Source: Delphinus delphis (taxonomy: Eukaryota > Chordata > Mammalia > Artiodactyla > Delphinidae). From it: 64,000 nucleotides of DNA. A program made the translations under genes and the position numbers. The stretch's first letter is position 1, and each line of letters starts with the position of its first letter. Positions 12,083-23,715 of the stretch are shown here, piece by piece. The notes beneath the pieces were generated by a model. That model had not been told where the DNA came from. It worked only from the letters and a program-made list of their open reading frames with translations, and ran no database searches. The stretch is from the NCBI RefSeq assembly GCF_949987515.2, contig NC_082689.1, forward strand, positions 105,438,957 to 105,502,956, written 5' to 3'.

Positions 12083-12613
12083 AGAAAGTTCTAGGGAAAC
12101 TTTTTCTATAGATTCACATAATATCCAGTTTATCTGAAAGTTAAGTTCGGGACTTCCCTGGCGGTCCAGTGGTAAAAAAAACCTACCTTCCAATGTAGGG
12201 GATGTGGGTTCAATCCCTGGTCAGGGAACTAAGATCCCACATGCTGCAGGACAAATAAGCCCATGCGCCACAACTGCTGAGCCCACATACCTCAACTACT
12301 GGGCCCACATGCCTCAACTAGAGAGCCTGTGTGCTGCAAATTACAGAGCCCATGTGCTCTGGAGTCACGTGTCACAACTAGAGAGAGAAAATCCACATGC
12401 CACAACAAGAGAGAAGCCATGCCACAGCGAAGAGCCCACACCACAATGAAAGATCCCACCTGCCACAATGAAGATCCCGTGTGCTGCAACTAAGACCTGA
12501 CACAGCCAAAAATAATACATAAATAAATAAACAAATAAATATTTTAAAAAGAAAGAAAGTTAAGTTCAAGAAGAAGCTTTTTCTATAGAGTTACGTAATT
12601 CCAGTTTATCTGG
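12083..12613. repeat. Tandem duplication of about 55 bp, separated by a SINE
   Basis: Unit A (12083-12135) and unit B (12555-12612) share 'gaaagtt', 'ctttttctatag' and 'ccagtttatctg' in the same order and spacing. Unit B starts exactly where unit A ends once the SINE at 12149-12554 and one copy of its target-site duplication are removed. The two units were therefore directly adjacent before the SINE arrived. Confidence 0.75.
12149..12554 (+). mobile_element. CHR-2-like tRNA-derived SINE, extended body
   Basis: Starts gggacttccctggcggtcc, B-box-like 'gggttcaatccctgg', then a long body of short repeated 'cccacatgcctcaactaga'-like units and an AAAT/AAAC-rich tail. Target-site duplication gaaagttaagttc at 12136-12148 and 12555-12567 (perfect, 13 bp). 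About 400 bp, longer than the other CHR-2-like copies because of extra body units. Confidence 0.9.
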
Positions 12614-13329
12614 TTCCTAGTAATTCAAAAAAGAGGCTAATTTTCCTCACACAGTACATTTCAATTTAAATCTTATATTTTTTATTAAATTTCCATAAAG
12701 TTTGTATAATTAGTTTATTGCATGAATCCAAAGATTTTATGAAATCAAATACGTCACATAGAACTCTAATTTACAATTTTTCATTTTGTCGTAACCCTTC
12801 TTATCATCACAGGAAAAACTACATGGAATTATGTTCCTTTCAGCCAAGTATGCCCTCTTTAGCCTGTCCTTCCTGCTAAGCAACTGGACAAGTTGATGCA
12901 AAAAATCAACTCTCTGAGGACACTTACAAGTAAATTGTAGATAAAAGTCAAAAAATAGAGAACCACCTGGTATGTGGGTGAGGTTCTCATTATTTTTGTT
13001 TCTTTTACAGCTTTGCTTTGAGGGAACTCTCCAGTCATGAGGCTATGGAGCAGTAGGCATGCTGTCAGCTAAATCTCCAATTGAAATCCCATCTTTCTAG
13101 CCATAGGAATAAAGAAAATGAGACTGCCTGTTCCGAAGAGGGCAGCGGGTACCCATATTTGATTTTTACCTTTCTTTTTGTGCCATTTCCACTGGTGAAA
13201 CTCAATTAGGGAGCTCCATGACTTGGGTGGTAAATATTTGGCTAAATATATGACTATTTTTTCTTAAGTTCCTTAAATATACAAATAAATATTAAAAATA
13301 AAAATTACCACATTTTCAGTAGATTTTTA
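12614..13329. other. Unassigned sequence
   Basis: AT-rich with no recognised repeat and no long frame. Confidence 0.4.
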
Positions 13330-13689
13330 TTGTATATAGATGTAATATATTTGACAACTATAAAATAAAGGAGAGTGGTAATGGTAAACAGTCTTAGATG
13401 TTTTTAAGACGTAAGTTTAATGTGAAGTACTAAAATATTAAACTAAATAGGCTGTAAAAGGCTAGGCACATGTATGTTGTAATCCCTAAAGCAACCACTG
13501 AAACAATAAAAAAAAGTATATCACCAAAAAGCAGTACATAAATTAAAATGAAATGCTAAAATTTATTTATATAATCAAAAATAATAAAGAGGGAACAGAG
13601 GGACAAAAAACAGAAAGCAAAAAAAGAAATGAGTAATAAAATGATCTAAAGATTTTGATATAAATCACTGCATTAAAAGTAAATGATCT

Positions 13690-14660
13690 TTAAATGATCT
13701 TTAATATCTTGCTGTGATTTATGTCAAAGAGTGTCCTTCCTATGTTTTCCTCTAAGAGGTTCATAGTGTCTGGCCTTACATTTAGGTCTTTAATCCATTT
13801 TTAGTTTATTTTTGTGTATGGTGTTAGGGAGTGTTCTAATTTCAATCTTTTACATGTAGCTGTCCAGTTTTCCCAGCACCACTTATTGAAGAGGCTGACT
13901 TTTCTCCACTGTATATCCTTGCCTCTTTATCAAACATAAGGTGACCATATGTGTGTGGGTTTATCTCTGGGCTTTCTATCCTGTTCCATTGATCTATATT
14001 TTTGTTTTTGTGCCAGTACCATACTGCCTTGATTACTGTAGCTTTGTACTATAGTCTGAAGTCAGGGAACCTGATGCCTACAGCTACGTTTTTCTTTCTC
14101 AATATTGCTTTGGCTATTCAGGGTATTTTGTGTTTCTATGCAAATTGTGAATTTTTTTGTTCTAGTTCTGGGAAAAATGCCATTGCTAGTTTGATAGGGA
14201 TTGCATTGAATCCGTAGATTGCTTTGGGGTAGCACAGTCATTTTCATAATGTTGATTCTTCCAATCCAAGAACATGGTATATCTATCCATCTATATCATC
14301 TTTAATTTCTTTCATCAGTGTCTTATAGTTTTCTGCATAAAACTCTTTTGTCTCTTTAGGTAGGTTTATTCCTGGGTATTTTATTCTTTCTTTTTTTGCA
14401 ATGGTAAATGGGAGTGTTTCCTTGATTTCTCTTTCAGATTTTTCATCATTAGTGTATAGGAATGCAAGAGATGTCGGTCCATTAATTTTGTATCCTATTA
14501 CTTTACCACATTCATTGATTAGCTCTAGAAGTTTTCTGGTAGCATCTTTAGGATTCTTTATGTATAGTATCATGTTATCTGCAAGCAGTGACAGCTTTAC
14601 TTCTTCTTTTCTGATTTGGATTCCTTTTATTTCTTTTTCTTCTCTCATTGCTTTGGCTAA
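13690..14660 (-). mobile_element. Inverted 5' segment of a twin-primed L1
   Basis: The minus strand encodes L1 ORF2 from within the RT toward the C-terminal region. A 141-codon frame (14708 to 14283) includes the RT catalytic region as [10 protein letters not shown], where L1 normally has FADD, so the second catalytic Asp is replaced. This segment lies head to head against the plus-strand segment starting at 14661. Outer target-site duplication aaaagtaaatgatct at 13675-13689 and 15955-15969. The layout is that expected of twin priming. Confidence 0.85.
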
Positions 14661-15954
14661 AGACCTAAATGTAAGGCAAGACACTATAAAACTCTTAGAG
14701 GAAAACATAGACAGAACACCCTATGACACAAATCACAGCAAGATCCTTTTCGACCCACTTCCTAGAGAAATGGAAATAAAAACAAAAATAAACAAATGGG
14801 ACCTAATGAACTTAAAACCTTTTGCAGAGCAAAGGAAACCATAAACAAGATGAAAAGACAACCATCAGAATGGGAGAAAATATTTGCAAGTGAAGCAACC
14901 GACAAAGGATTAACCTCCAAAATTTCCAAGCAGCTCATGCTACTCAATATCAAATAAACAAACAACACAATCCAAAAATGGGTAGAAGACTTAAATAGAC
15001 ATTTCTCCAAAGAAGATATACAGATTGCTAACAAACACATGAAAGAATGCTCAACATCACTAATCATTAGAGAAATACAAATCAAAACTACAATGAGGTA
15101 TCACTTCACACCAGTCAGAATGGCCATCATCAAAAAATCTACAAACAATAAATGCTGGAGAGGGTGTGGAGAAAAGGGAACCCTCTTGCACTGTTGCTGG
15201 GAATGTAAATTGACACAGCCACTATGGAGAACAGTATGGAGGTTCCTTAAAAAACTAAATATAGAACTACCATACAACCCAGCAATCCCACTACTGGGCA
15301 TATACCCTGAGAAAACCATAATTCAAAAAGACTCATGCACCACAATGTTCATTGCAGCACTATTTACAATAGCCAGGACATGGAAGCAACCTAAGTGTCC
15401 ATCAACAGATGAAAAGATAAAGAAGATGTGGCACCTATATATAATGGAATATTACTCATCCATAAAAAGAAACGAAATTAAGTTAGTTGTAGTGAGGTGG
15501 ATGGACATAGAATCTGTCATACAGAATGAAGTAAGTCAGAAAGAGATAAACAAATAACATATGCTAACACATATATATGGAATCTAAAAATTTATTTAAA
15601 AAATGCTTCTGAGGAACCTAGGGGCAGCACAGGAATAAAGACACAGACATAGAGAATGGACTTGAGGACACGGGGTGGGGGAAGTGTAAGCTGGGATGAA
15701 GTGAGAAAGTGGCATAGACTTATATATACTACCAACTGTAAAATAGATAGCTAGAGGGAAGCAGCTGCATAGCACAGGGAGATCAGCTCGGTGCTTTGTG
15801 ACCACCTAGAGGGGTGGGATAGGGAAGGAGGGAGGGAGACGCAAGAGAGAGGAGATTTGGGGATATATGTATATGTATAGATGATTCACTTTGTTATAAA
15901 GCAGAAAATAACACACCATTGTAAAGCAATTATAAGTCAATAAAGATGTTATAA
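14661..15954 (+). mobile_element. Direct 3' segment of the same twin-primed L1
   Basis: Plus-strand ORF2 C-terminal region and complete 3' UTR ending in an A-rich tail ('aataaagatgttataaaaaa'). It joins the inverted segment at about 14660/14661. Its first 83 bp (14662-14744) repeat, in opposite orientation, sequence at 13709-13791 of the inverted part, with nine differences by my count. The 3' UTR matches the minus-strand L1 at 32835-33401, so both belong to the same relatively young family. Confidence 0.88.
15039..15557 (+). pseudogene. L1 ORF2p C-terminal fragment, still open (172 codons)
   Basis: An uninterrupted frame encodes the C-terminal part of L1 ORF2 protein. It keeps the cysteine-rich motif with spacing C-x3-C-x7-H-x4-C (residues about 44-61, [18 protein letters not shown]) and the conserved stretch around [12 protein letters not shown] and [14 protein letters not shown]. 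In a working L1 this region is needed for RNA binding and retrotransposition. Here the upstream RT and endonuclease are inverted or missing, so the frame is a relic. The ATG is internal to ORF2 and is not a native start. Confidence 0.85.
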
Positions 15955-16668
15955 AAAAGTAAATGATCTAAATAGCAATCTAAAGACAGATCTTATCTGA
16001 TTGTGTAAAGAATAAAAAAGGCTAAACTATATGTTGTATAAAATAAACTCAGTTATAATATAAAGACATATATATGCCAAAATTCAAAGAAAATGTAAAA
16101 ATCCATACCATGCAAATAATAATCAAAAGAAAGCTGGAATGACTATATTAATATGAGAAATAGTAGGCTTCAAAACAATGAATATTACCAAGGATAACAA
16201 GAGACATAAACAATGATGACAAATCAATTCTCCAATAAATGTCATGATTCCCAAATAACATCTAATAAAAGAGTTTCAAAATAAATGACAGAAATCTGAT
16301 AGAACTAAAATAAGAAATAAACAATTCCACAATTATAGTTGGAAACTTCAACATCTCTTTTCACAATCAATAGAGTGAGTAGAGAGAAAATTAGTAAAGG
16401 TATGGAAGTTTGAATAACACTATCAACCAACTGAACTAAATTGACATTTATACAACGTGACAATGACATCAAAATAAAAATTCTTTTCATGTACACTTGG
16501 GACATTCACCAAGATAAATAATATTCTGGGACATGAAAAATACTAATGAATTTAAAAGACTAGAAACTATATGAAGTGTTTTCTTAGACTATAATCTGTA
16601 ATAATACTCATACAAATCTAACATCTGCTAAAGCCTAAAATATTTGGGGATTAAATAATTCATTTCTA

Positions 16669-16882
16669 GGGCTTCCCTGGTGGCGCAGTGGTTGAAAGTC
16701 TGCCTTCCGATGCAGGGGACACGGGTTCGTGCCCCGGTCCGGGAAGATCCCACATGCCGTGGAGCAGCTGGGCCTATGGGCCATGGCCGCTGAGCCTGCG
16801 TGTCCGGAGCCTGTGCTCCGCAACAGGAGAGGCCACAACAGTGAGAGGCCCACGTACTGCAAAAAAAAAAAAAAAAAAAAAA
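16669..16882 (+). mobile_element. CHR-type tRNA-derived SINE
   Basis: Full-length copy with an uninterrupted poly(A) of about 24. Perfect 12-bp target-site duplication aattcatttcta at 16657-16668 and 16883-16894. Inserted in the old plus-strand L1. Frames over it are SINE artefacts. Confidence 0.93.
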
Positions 16883-18868
16883 AATTCATTTCTAAATCAC
16901 TGAAGGGTTAGAAAGGAAGTCACAAGGGAAATTATAAAATAATTTAAACCAAATGAAAATGAAAACTCTATATATCAAAATTGTGGAATATAACAGAAGC
17001 AGTGATTAAAGGGAAATTTATAACATTAAATACTTAACTTAGAAAAGAAAAAGGGTATTAAATCAATGATCTAAGCTCCCAACTAAGAAACTAGGAATAG
17101 AAGAAAAAGCTCAATACAGAAAAAGAAAATATTAAAAGAACAAAACCTTATAAAATTAGGTGAAGGGGGTCAGCATAGGAAGACCCTGAACTCACCTCTT
17201 CCCATGGACACACCAAATCTACAGGTACATGTGAATTATTCCTCTCTGAAAAATAGATGAACTGCTTCTCCACGAGAAAGGGATAAAGAACCACATCCAG
17301 ACGAGCAGGAAATGTAGAGACACAGTCTCACTAAAATCCCCACACCATAGGGAGGGATCTCACCAGTCTGGTGCTTCCCCTAGAGGAATGAGGCATTGAT
17401 GCCCCATATCAGGCAACCCATCTCCTGGGATCTGTACTGGGAAGATGAGCTCTCAAGACATCTGATTTAGAAAACCAACAGAGTTGATGTTCAAGAGACC
17501 AAGAGTGCTTTTAAAGGGCTCATATGCAGTCTCACTCACCATGAGACTCAGCAAAAAAAATAGTTTGAAAAGTGCCTAGACTATATGTGAAGGAGACTCA
17601 TTTGCTGAATTAAAAGCATGTCTGGAAGGGCAGGGGACAGTTGAAACTCTCCTTGGAGACAGAGCTGCTGGCAGGTGTCATTATTTCACTCTCCACCTGT
17701 CTTAATAGCATAGGTGGATGAGCTCAGAGGCAACACCCTTTCACAGCCTTGCTAAGACAGGGAGGGGTGAGTGATTGGGACACAATCCTGCTGCCTTACT
17801 GAAGCTGGAGAGCACCCACAGTTGCATCACTTCCCCACTCCCTGGCTGGAGCTGGCCAGCATGCACGGTCATGGCATTCTCCTAAAATCCACATCCAGCC
17901 TAAAATCTGCATGTGCACAGGCAAAGCACTCACCCACTGCTGCATTACTGAAACCCACAGGTGCACAACAGTCAAGACATTTTCCTGCTGTCTTTCTGAA
18001 GCTGGGGAGCATGCCCCACCCCCTACACCCTCCAGCTGCCTTGCTAAAACCAGTGGACACATGCAATCCATACAGAGGACATTAGACTGCCTGGGTCTGG
18101 TGGCCAAGAAAGCTGAGATTCCTGAGCTCCTCAGAATGTAACAATTAGAAAGTCAATTCTTGGCAGGCTACAACCCCCAGGGTACTGCACAGACAGCAGA
18201 CTGAAACACAATGTCAGTCTTCCTATGAAAAAGGCCTGTTTGCTTAGCCTGGAGCTTCAGCCTGAGGAGAAAGCTTCAGTTTTCCCATCCATATAGAGGC
18301 TAAGGAGGCACTCCAGAGAATGTAAGCAGCAAGATACCATCCTTGTGCACCACTATGCCCTCACTAGAGCTCAACAAGACCTCTCAGAAAGGCACTCATC
18401 TATTTGTTTGGAGTCAAAACTTTTGCAACTACCATCCAGGGGACACTTCCAGATCTCCTGGGCTGAAGGCCAGTAGGGATTGCAACTGAAACTCCACAAG
18501 ACTGTATGTACTTCATACTTTGCAAGCTGATGCCTGAGGATATGGCTTCTAATCAGCCTGAAACTAAATGCTAGATGAGATTCCTCCTCTTGGAGAACTG
18601 ACACGTCTTAGCCCACCGTCAACAAGAGGGACATATCAAAAATAATCAAGAAATTTAAACAATCACAAAGGTTTCAAAAGCAATCAAGAGCTATGGCAAG
18701 TTTGAACAAGAAGGTTCATCTCCTACATAAGACCACTCCTTCAAGACTAAGAGAGGTAGCTGTTTTGCCTAATACATAGAAGAAGAAAAAAAGAGAGAGC
18801 CAAGCAAAATAAGGAAACATAATAATGTTCCAAAAGAATGAATTTTAAAAATCTCAAAAAAAGACCTT

Positions 18869-19080
18869 GAGGGCTTCCCTGGTGACGCAGTGGTTGAGAG
18901 TCCACCTGCCGATGCAGGGGATGCGGGTTCGTGCCCCGGTCTGGGAGGATCCCACGTGCTGCAGAGCGGCTGGGCCCGTGAGCCTATGGCCGCTGAGCCT
19001 GCGCGTCCGGAGCCTGTGCTCCGCAACGGGAGAGGCCACAACAGTGAGAGCCCTGCGTACCGCAAAAAAAAAAAAAAAAA
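18869..19080 (+). mobile_element. CHR-type tRNA-derived SINE
   Basis: Full-length copy (head 'gggcttccctggtgacgcag'). Target-site duplication aaaaaaagacctt at 18856-18868 and 19074-19086; part of the second copy merges with the poly(A). Open frames on both strands are SINE artefacts. Confidence 0.92.
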
Positions 19081-19547
19081 GACCTTAATACAGAGATAGG
19101 TAATACACTTGATAAAATTCAAAACAATGTTCACAGGGATACTCAACTTGGGAGAAGGCTAGATGAACACAGAGACAATTTCAACAAAGAAATACAAAAT
19201 ATAAGAAAGTATAAAACAGAAGTCACAGAGCTGATGAATACAATAACTGAACTGAAAAATAGAGGGGTCCAAAATTGGACTGGATGAAGCAGAACAGATC
19301 AGCAAGTTGGAAGACAAAACAATAGAACTCACCTAGACAGAGCAGCAAAAAGAAAAAAAAATTTTTTTAAATGAGGATAACTTATGGGACAGCTTCAAGT
19401 GGAGTGACATTAGCATAAGTGTCCCAAAAGGCGAAGAGAGAAATACAGGGGAAGACAACTTATTTGAAGAAATAATGGCTGAAAGCTTTCTTAATTGAGG
19501 GAAAGAAATAGACATCCAGGTTCAGAAAGCACAGAGGGTTCCAAGTA

Positions 19548-19670
19548 GGGACTTCCCTGGCAGTCCGGTGGTCAAGAATCTGAGCTTCCACTGCAGAGGC
19601 CACAGGTTCGATCCCTGGTTGGGGAACTAAGATTCCGCATGCTGTGCAGTGTGGCAAAAAAGAAAAAAAG
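19548..19670 (+). mobile_element. Short CHR-2-like SINE fragment
   Basis: Starts gggacttccctggcagtcc and keeps the tRNA-like head and B-box-like 'ggttcgatccctggttgg'. The body is cut short after 'gcatgctgtgcagtgtggc' and an A-rich tail follows. About 120 bp. I see no clear target-site duplication. Confidence 0.8.
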
Positions 19671-21839
19671 TTGTACAGACCAAATAAAATGACCCCAAAG
19701 AGATCAACACCAAGGCACATTATAATTAAAATGTCAAAAGTTAAAGAGAGAATCTGAAAAGTAGAAAGAGAAAAACAAAGTTTTACATACAAGACAAACC
19801 CCAATAAGTCTATCAGCACATTTCTCAGCAGAAATTTTGCAGGCCAGAGGGAGTGGCATGACCTGTTCAAAGTGCTGAAATGACAAAAACAAACAAATTT
19901 CCAACCAAAATACACTGTCTGGCAAGGTTATCATTCAGAATTAAAGGAACAATAATTTTCCAGACGAGCAAACACTAAAGGAGTTCAATACTATAAACCA
20001 GCCTTACAAAATTGATAAAGGGACTTCTTTAAACTGAAAAGAAATGGCACTAATTAATTACAGTAAAATATGTGGAAGTGAAAATGTAAATATACAGTAA
20101 AGTAGTGGATTGATCATATAAAGTTACTATGAAGATTAAAAGACAAAAACAGTAAAATTAACTAAAACTACAGTAATGTCATAGAGATGCATAAAAGAAA
20201 AAGATGTAAAATCTGACATTGAAAACATAAAACACCGGGAAGAGTAAAAGTGTAGAATTTGGGGATGTGTTAAAATTTAAGTTACTTTCAACTTAAAATA
20301 GCCTGTTATATACATGGAATGATATATGGGAATCTCACCATAACCAAAAAGCAAAAACTTATAGTAAACACATAAAAAATGAGAAAAAAAAAGTCTAAAC
20401 ACAACACTAAAGAAATTCATCAAACAAGAAGGGAAGAGAAAGAGATAAAAAGAAAGGAAAAGAGGAACTACAAAAACAGCCAGAAAAAAATTAATAAAAT
20501 GGCAATAAGTACAAACCTATTCATAATTATTTTAAATGTAAATGGACTAAATTTACTGAAAGGATAAAACACAAAGATACATCTATGTATAGCCTATCAG
20601 TGACTCATTTCAGAAGTAAGGACACACACAGGGTGAAAGTGAAAAATGGAAAAAGATATTCCATATAAATGGAAATGGAAAGAAAGCTGGTGTAGCTATA
20701 CTCTTATAAGATGAAATAGTCTTTAAAAACAAAGACTGTAATAAAAGAGAAAGAGGGGCACTACATAATGATAAAGGGGTCAATTCAGCAAGAAATAAAA
20801 CATTTATGAATGTATATGCACCCAAAAAAAGGACACCAAAATATATAAATATTAACAGATTAAGGAAAAATTTGACAGCAATACAGTAACCACACTTACA
20901 TCAGTAGATAGATCAGCCATACAGAAAATCAATAAGAAAACTTTGACCTTAAATGACACATTAGATCAAATGAACTTAAGGACATTCCATCTAAAAGTAA
21001 CACAATACATATTCTTTTTAAGTTCGTATGAACATTCTTCAGGATAGATCACATGTTATACCACAAAATAAGTCTCAATGAACTCAAGCTGATTGAAATC
21101 ATATCAAGCATCCCTTTCAACTAAATAGTATGACACTAAAAATCCATTACAAGAAGAAAACTAGAAATATGTAGAGATTAAACAACATGTTACTGAACAA
21201 ATATGGGGTCATAAAAAAATCAAAGAAAACATAAAATATACCTAGAGACAAATGCAAACAGAAATACTACATACTAAAATCTATGGGTTGCAGCAAAAGT
21301 GGTTCTAAGAGGTATATTCAAGGCCTACATCAAGAAACAAGAAACATCTCAAATATTAAAGGAACTAGAAAAGGACAAAAGCACCTAAAATTAGAAGAAG
21401 GAAGGAAATAGTAAAGATCACAACAAAAATAAATGAAATGAAGACTAAAATGACAATAGACAAGATTAACTAAACTAAGAGTTGGTTCTTTGAAAAGATT
21501 TAAGAAAATTAACAAAACTTTAGCTAGATTCACCAAGAAAAGTCAGAAGACTCAAATAAATAAAATCATAAATGAAAGAGAAGTTACAACTGATAACACA
21601 GAAATACAAAGAATCATAAGAGACTACTATGGACAATTATATGTCAACAAATTGGACAACCTAGGGCACATAGATAAATTCTTAGAAACAAAAAATCTTC
21701 TAAAACCATATCATGAACAAATAGAAAATCTGAATACATTGATTATTAGTAAGGAGATTGAAATAGTAATCAAAACTTCCCAACAAACAAAAGCACAGAA
21801 CTAGACAATTTCACTGGTAAATTCTACCAAACATTCAAG

Positions 21840-21957
21840 ATGAGGAAAAAAAGGCACAAGGTGGTTATGTAATGTGTCCAAGTTCATACAACCAGAAGTG
21901 GTTGTGCTGGAATGCAAGCCCAGAATCTAAGTCCAAAGTCTTTACCACAAGATACTC
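21840..21957 (-). mobile_element. MIR relic
   Basis: Reverse-complement MIR core: 'gatgaggaaaaaaaggcaca', 'gtccaagttcatacaaccag', 'ggaatgcaagcccagaatct'. It abuts the truncated end of the L1, and the exact boundary is ambiguous. Confidence 0.6.
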
Positions 21958-22120
21958 ACTGGAGGAATTCCCCTGTGAACTCACTCCTGATTTCTCCCAT
22001 TCAGATGTGCCACTTATTTTGGAAATCTGTTATATAGACTTGTGATCTGTAGCTGCAGTGTCCTCTTGCATGACCTTCCTGTGTCCCATTTGAACACTAC
22101 TACCTTTAGAAACTCTTCCA

Positions 22121-22540
22121 TATTGGTTATCCATTTAAAATATAGCAGTGTGTACATGAACTCCCAAACTCCCTAACTATCCCTTCCCACCACGCTTCCC
22201 CCTGGTAACCATAAGTTCATTCTCTAAGTCTGTGAGTCTCTTTCTGTTTTGTAAATTTGTTCATTTGTATCATTTCTTTTTAGATTCTGCATATAGGCGA
22301 TATCATAGGATATTTCCCTTTCTCTGTCTGACTTACTTCACTCAGTATGACAATCTCTAGGTCCATAGCACAGGGAACCCTGCTCAATATTATGTAACAA
22401 CCTAAGTGGGAAAAGAGCTTGAAAAAAAATAGATACATGTATATGTATAACTGAATCTCTTTGCTGTATGCCTGAAACAAACACAACATTGTAAATCAAT
22501 TATACTCCAATATAAAGTAAAAAGTTTAAAAAAAAAAGGA
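22121..22540 (+). mobile_element. Small twin-primed L1 3' end
   Basis: 22121-22365 is L1 3' UTR in minus orientation ('cttacttcactcagtatgac' on the plus strand). 22366-22540 is the L1 3' terminus in plus orientation ('tagcacagggaaccctgctc' to 'ttatactccaatataaag' and poly(A)). Flanks 'aaactcttcca' (22110-22120) and 'aaagctcttcca' (22547-22558) form a near-matching target-site duplication. The pieces are neighbouring segments of one L1 3' UTR, with a small gap at the junction. Confidence 0.8.
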
Positions 22541-22559
22541 AGAATAAAAGCTCTTCCAC

Positions 22560-23715
22560 ACACTCCATCAGGGCTGGTTTTATCAGCATTGTGCCCATCC
22601 AGAGCACGGGGCTCCAAGCTATAAAATGCCTGGTTTTTGCTTCAATGCTATGCTGCTACTATCTTGAAATTCACAATAATTTTCAAAAAGGCATCTCACA
22701 TTCTCATTTTGCACTGGACCCCACAAATTATACAACCAGTCTTGTGTATTATGTCTCATGGGTCTTCCTGTCTTTTGTGTTATCAGTGCTAGAAATAGGT
22801 TTTTCCCCTTTCTTGTTTCTTTTATTTGATTCAGAGATTTAAAAAAAGTAACATGGCATTCTACTTTGCTATTTTTAAAACAAATCTAAAAGTTTAAATA
22901 GTTTCTCTATGGTCAGAAAATTATAGGTGAGGATCCAAACCAGAGGGCTTTGTTCCAGAGATCTTGCTCTTTTCACTTTACCATGATGCTGTCCTAAGTA
23001 TAAAGACCTTGTAGAATTTAAAAACTGACTCTGGAAAAGTAGCCATGTCAAAATAATATATAAAATTAAGTCATAGCTTTGACCCAGATGACTGACTGAG
23101 TACACACACATGTCTTTCCAAATCCACCACATTGAGATGCTGAATAAATTAAAATGACAAAAATTATTACATCGCTGAGCTTGAAAGATAGGCAGGGAGA
23201 ATCTTCCTGAGCTAGAGAATAAAAAAATAGTTAATAGCTATATAAGTGTCACCCAATGCTGTCCATGCCCAAGACGTTGTCATACTACATATTTAGCCCA
23301 AGACTGGGGTCCGAGGGCTGGAACAGGAGACTCTGGTGGACCACCCAACACAAGGAAGCTACACCTAGGTACCTCTCAGAATCTGAAGCCTCAAAAAGAT
23401 ATTCATTTCTCATAGAATAGAAAATTCTCAACTCAAAGTTAGAGAAATACTGAGAAATCTTGACACTTTTCCACAGCTTTGTGTAGAAAAATAAAATGTT
23501 ATCAATGAGAAATTGAAAACCCAAGCATTTCTTCATTAAGGTTTGTAATCCAAATAGAGAATGATTTTATTATGCATGAATCCCAAGCCTCCACATTACA
23601 CGATCCTGGATTATTACAATGTCTGGAGGTTTGACTTGGAATAAACTTCAAACTGCTTCATAATAAACTGTTCATTTTCTAGGCTTTGTAACACTCCACA
23701 GAATGATCAAATTCC
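22560..23715. other. Mostly unassigned sequence, possible MIR
   Basis: No gene recognised. About 22900-23000 may be a minus-strand MIR ('taggtgaggatccaaaccag'). A 91-codon-scale set of frames around 22591-23132 shows no domain. Confidence 0.35.

Larger units (their letters stand above)
13330..17155 (+). mobile_element. Ancient L1M relic, inter-ORF region and endonuclease part
   Basis: Plus-strand L1 running from the ORF1-ORF2 junction ('gtaatccctaaagcaaccac', about 13480) through an endonuclease-like region (for example 'aatattctgggacatgaaaa', about 16521) to the pre-RT linker ('ttaaagggaaatttataaca', about 17007). It is broken by stop codons and frameshifts. Two later insertions lie within it: the twin-primed L1 at 13690-15954 and a SINE at 16669-16882. 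It stops at about 17155, where the 5' end of another L1 begins. Confidence 0.65.
17160..21837 (+). mobile_element. Ancient L1M copy, 5' UTR, ORF1 region and start of ORF2
   Basis: The 5' end is near 17168 ('cagcataggaagaccctgaa'), typical of old mammalian L1 5' UTRs. The UTR is GC-richer and extends to about 18640. Degenerate ORF1 sequence follows (about 18640-20400), then the start of ORF2: the frame near 20500-20567 reads IIILNVNGLN, the N-terminal endonuclease signature. ORF2 continues to the pre-RT linker (frame 21490-21804, '...RDYYGQLYVNKLDN...') and stops at about 21837, so RT and 3' end are absent. SINEs interrupt it at 18869-19080 and 19548-19670. Confidence 0.72.

Noticed and set aside
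13690..15954. Two independent L1 insertions facing each other
   Set aside because: One shared 15-bp target-site duplication encloses both halves and there is no duplication at the inner junction, so a single twin-primed insertion explains it better.
17771..18107. Two opposing frames of about 104 codons
   Set aside because: They lie in the GC-richer L1 5' UTR and do not resemble any protein. The overlap on both strands is a composition effect.
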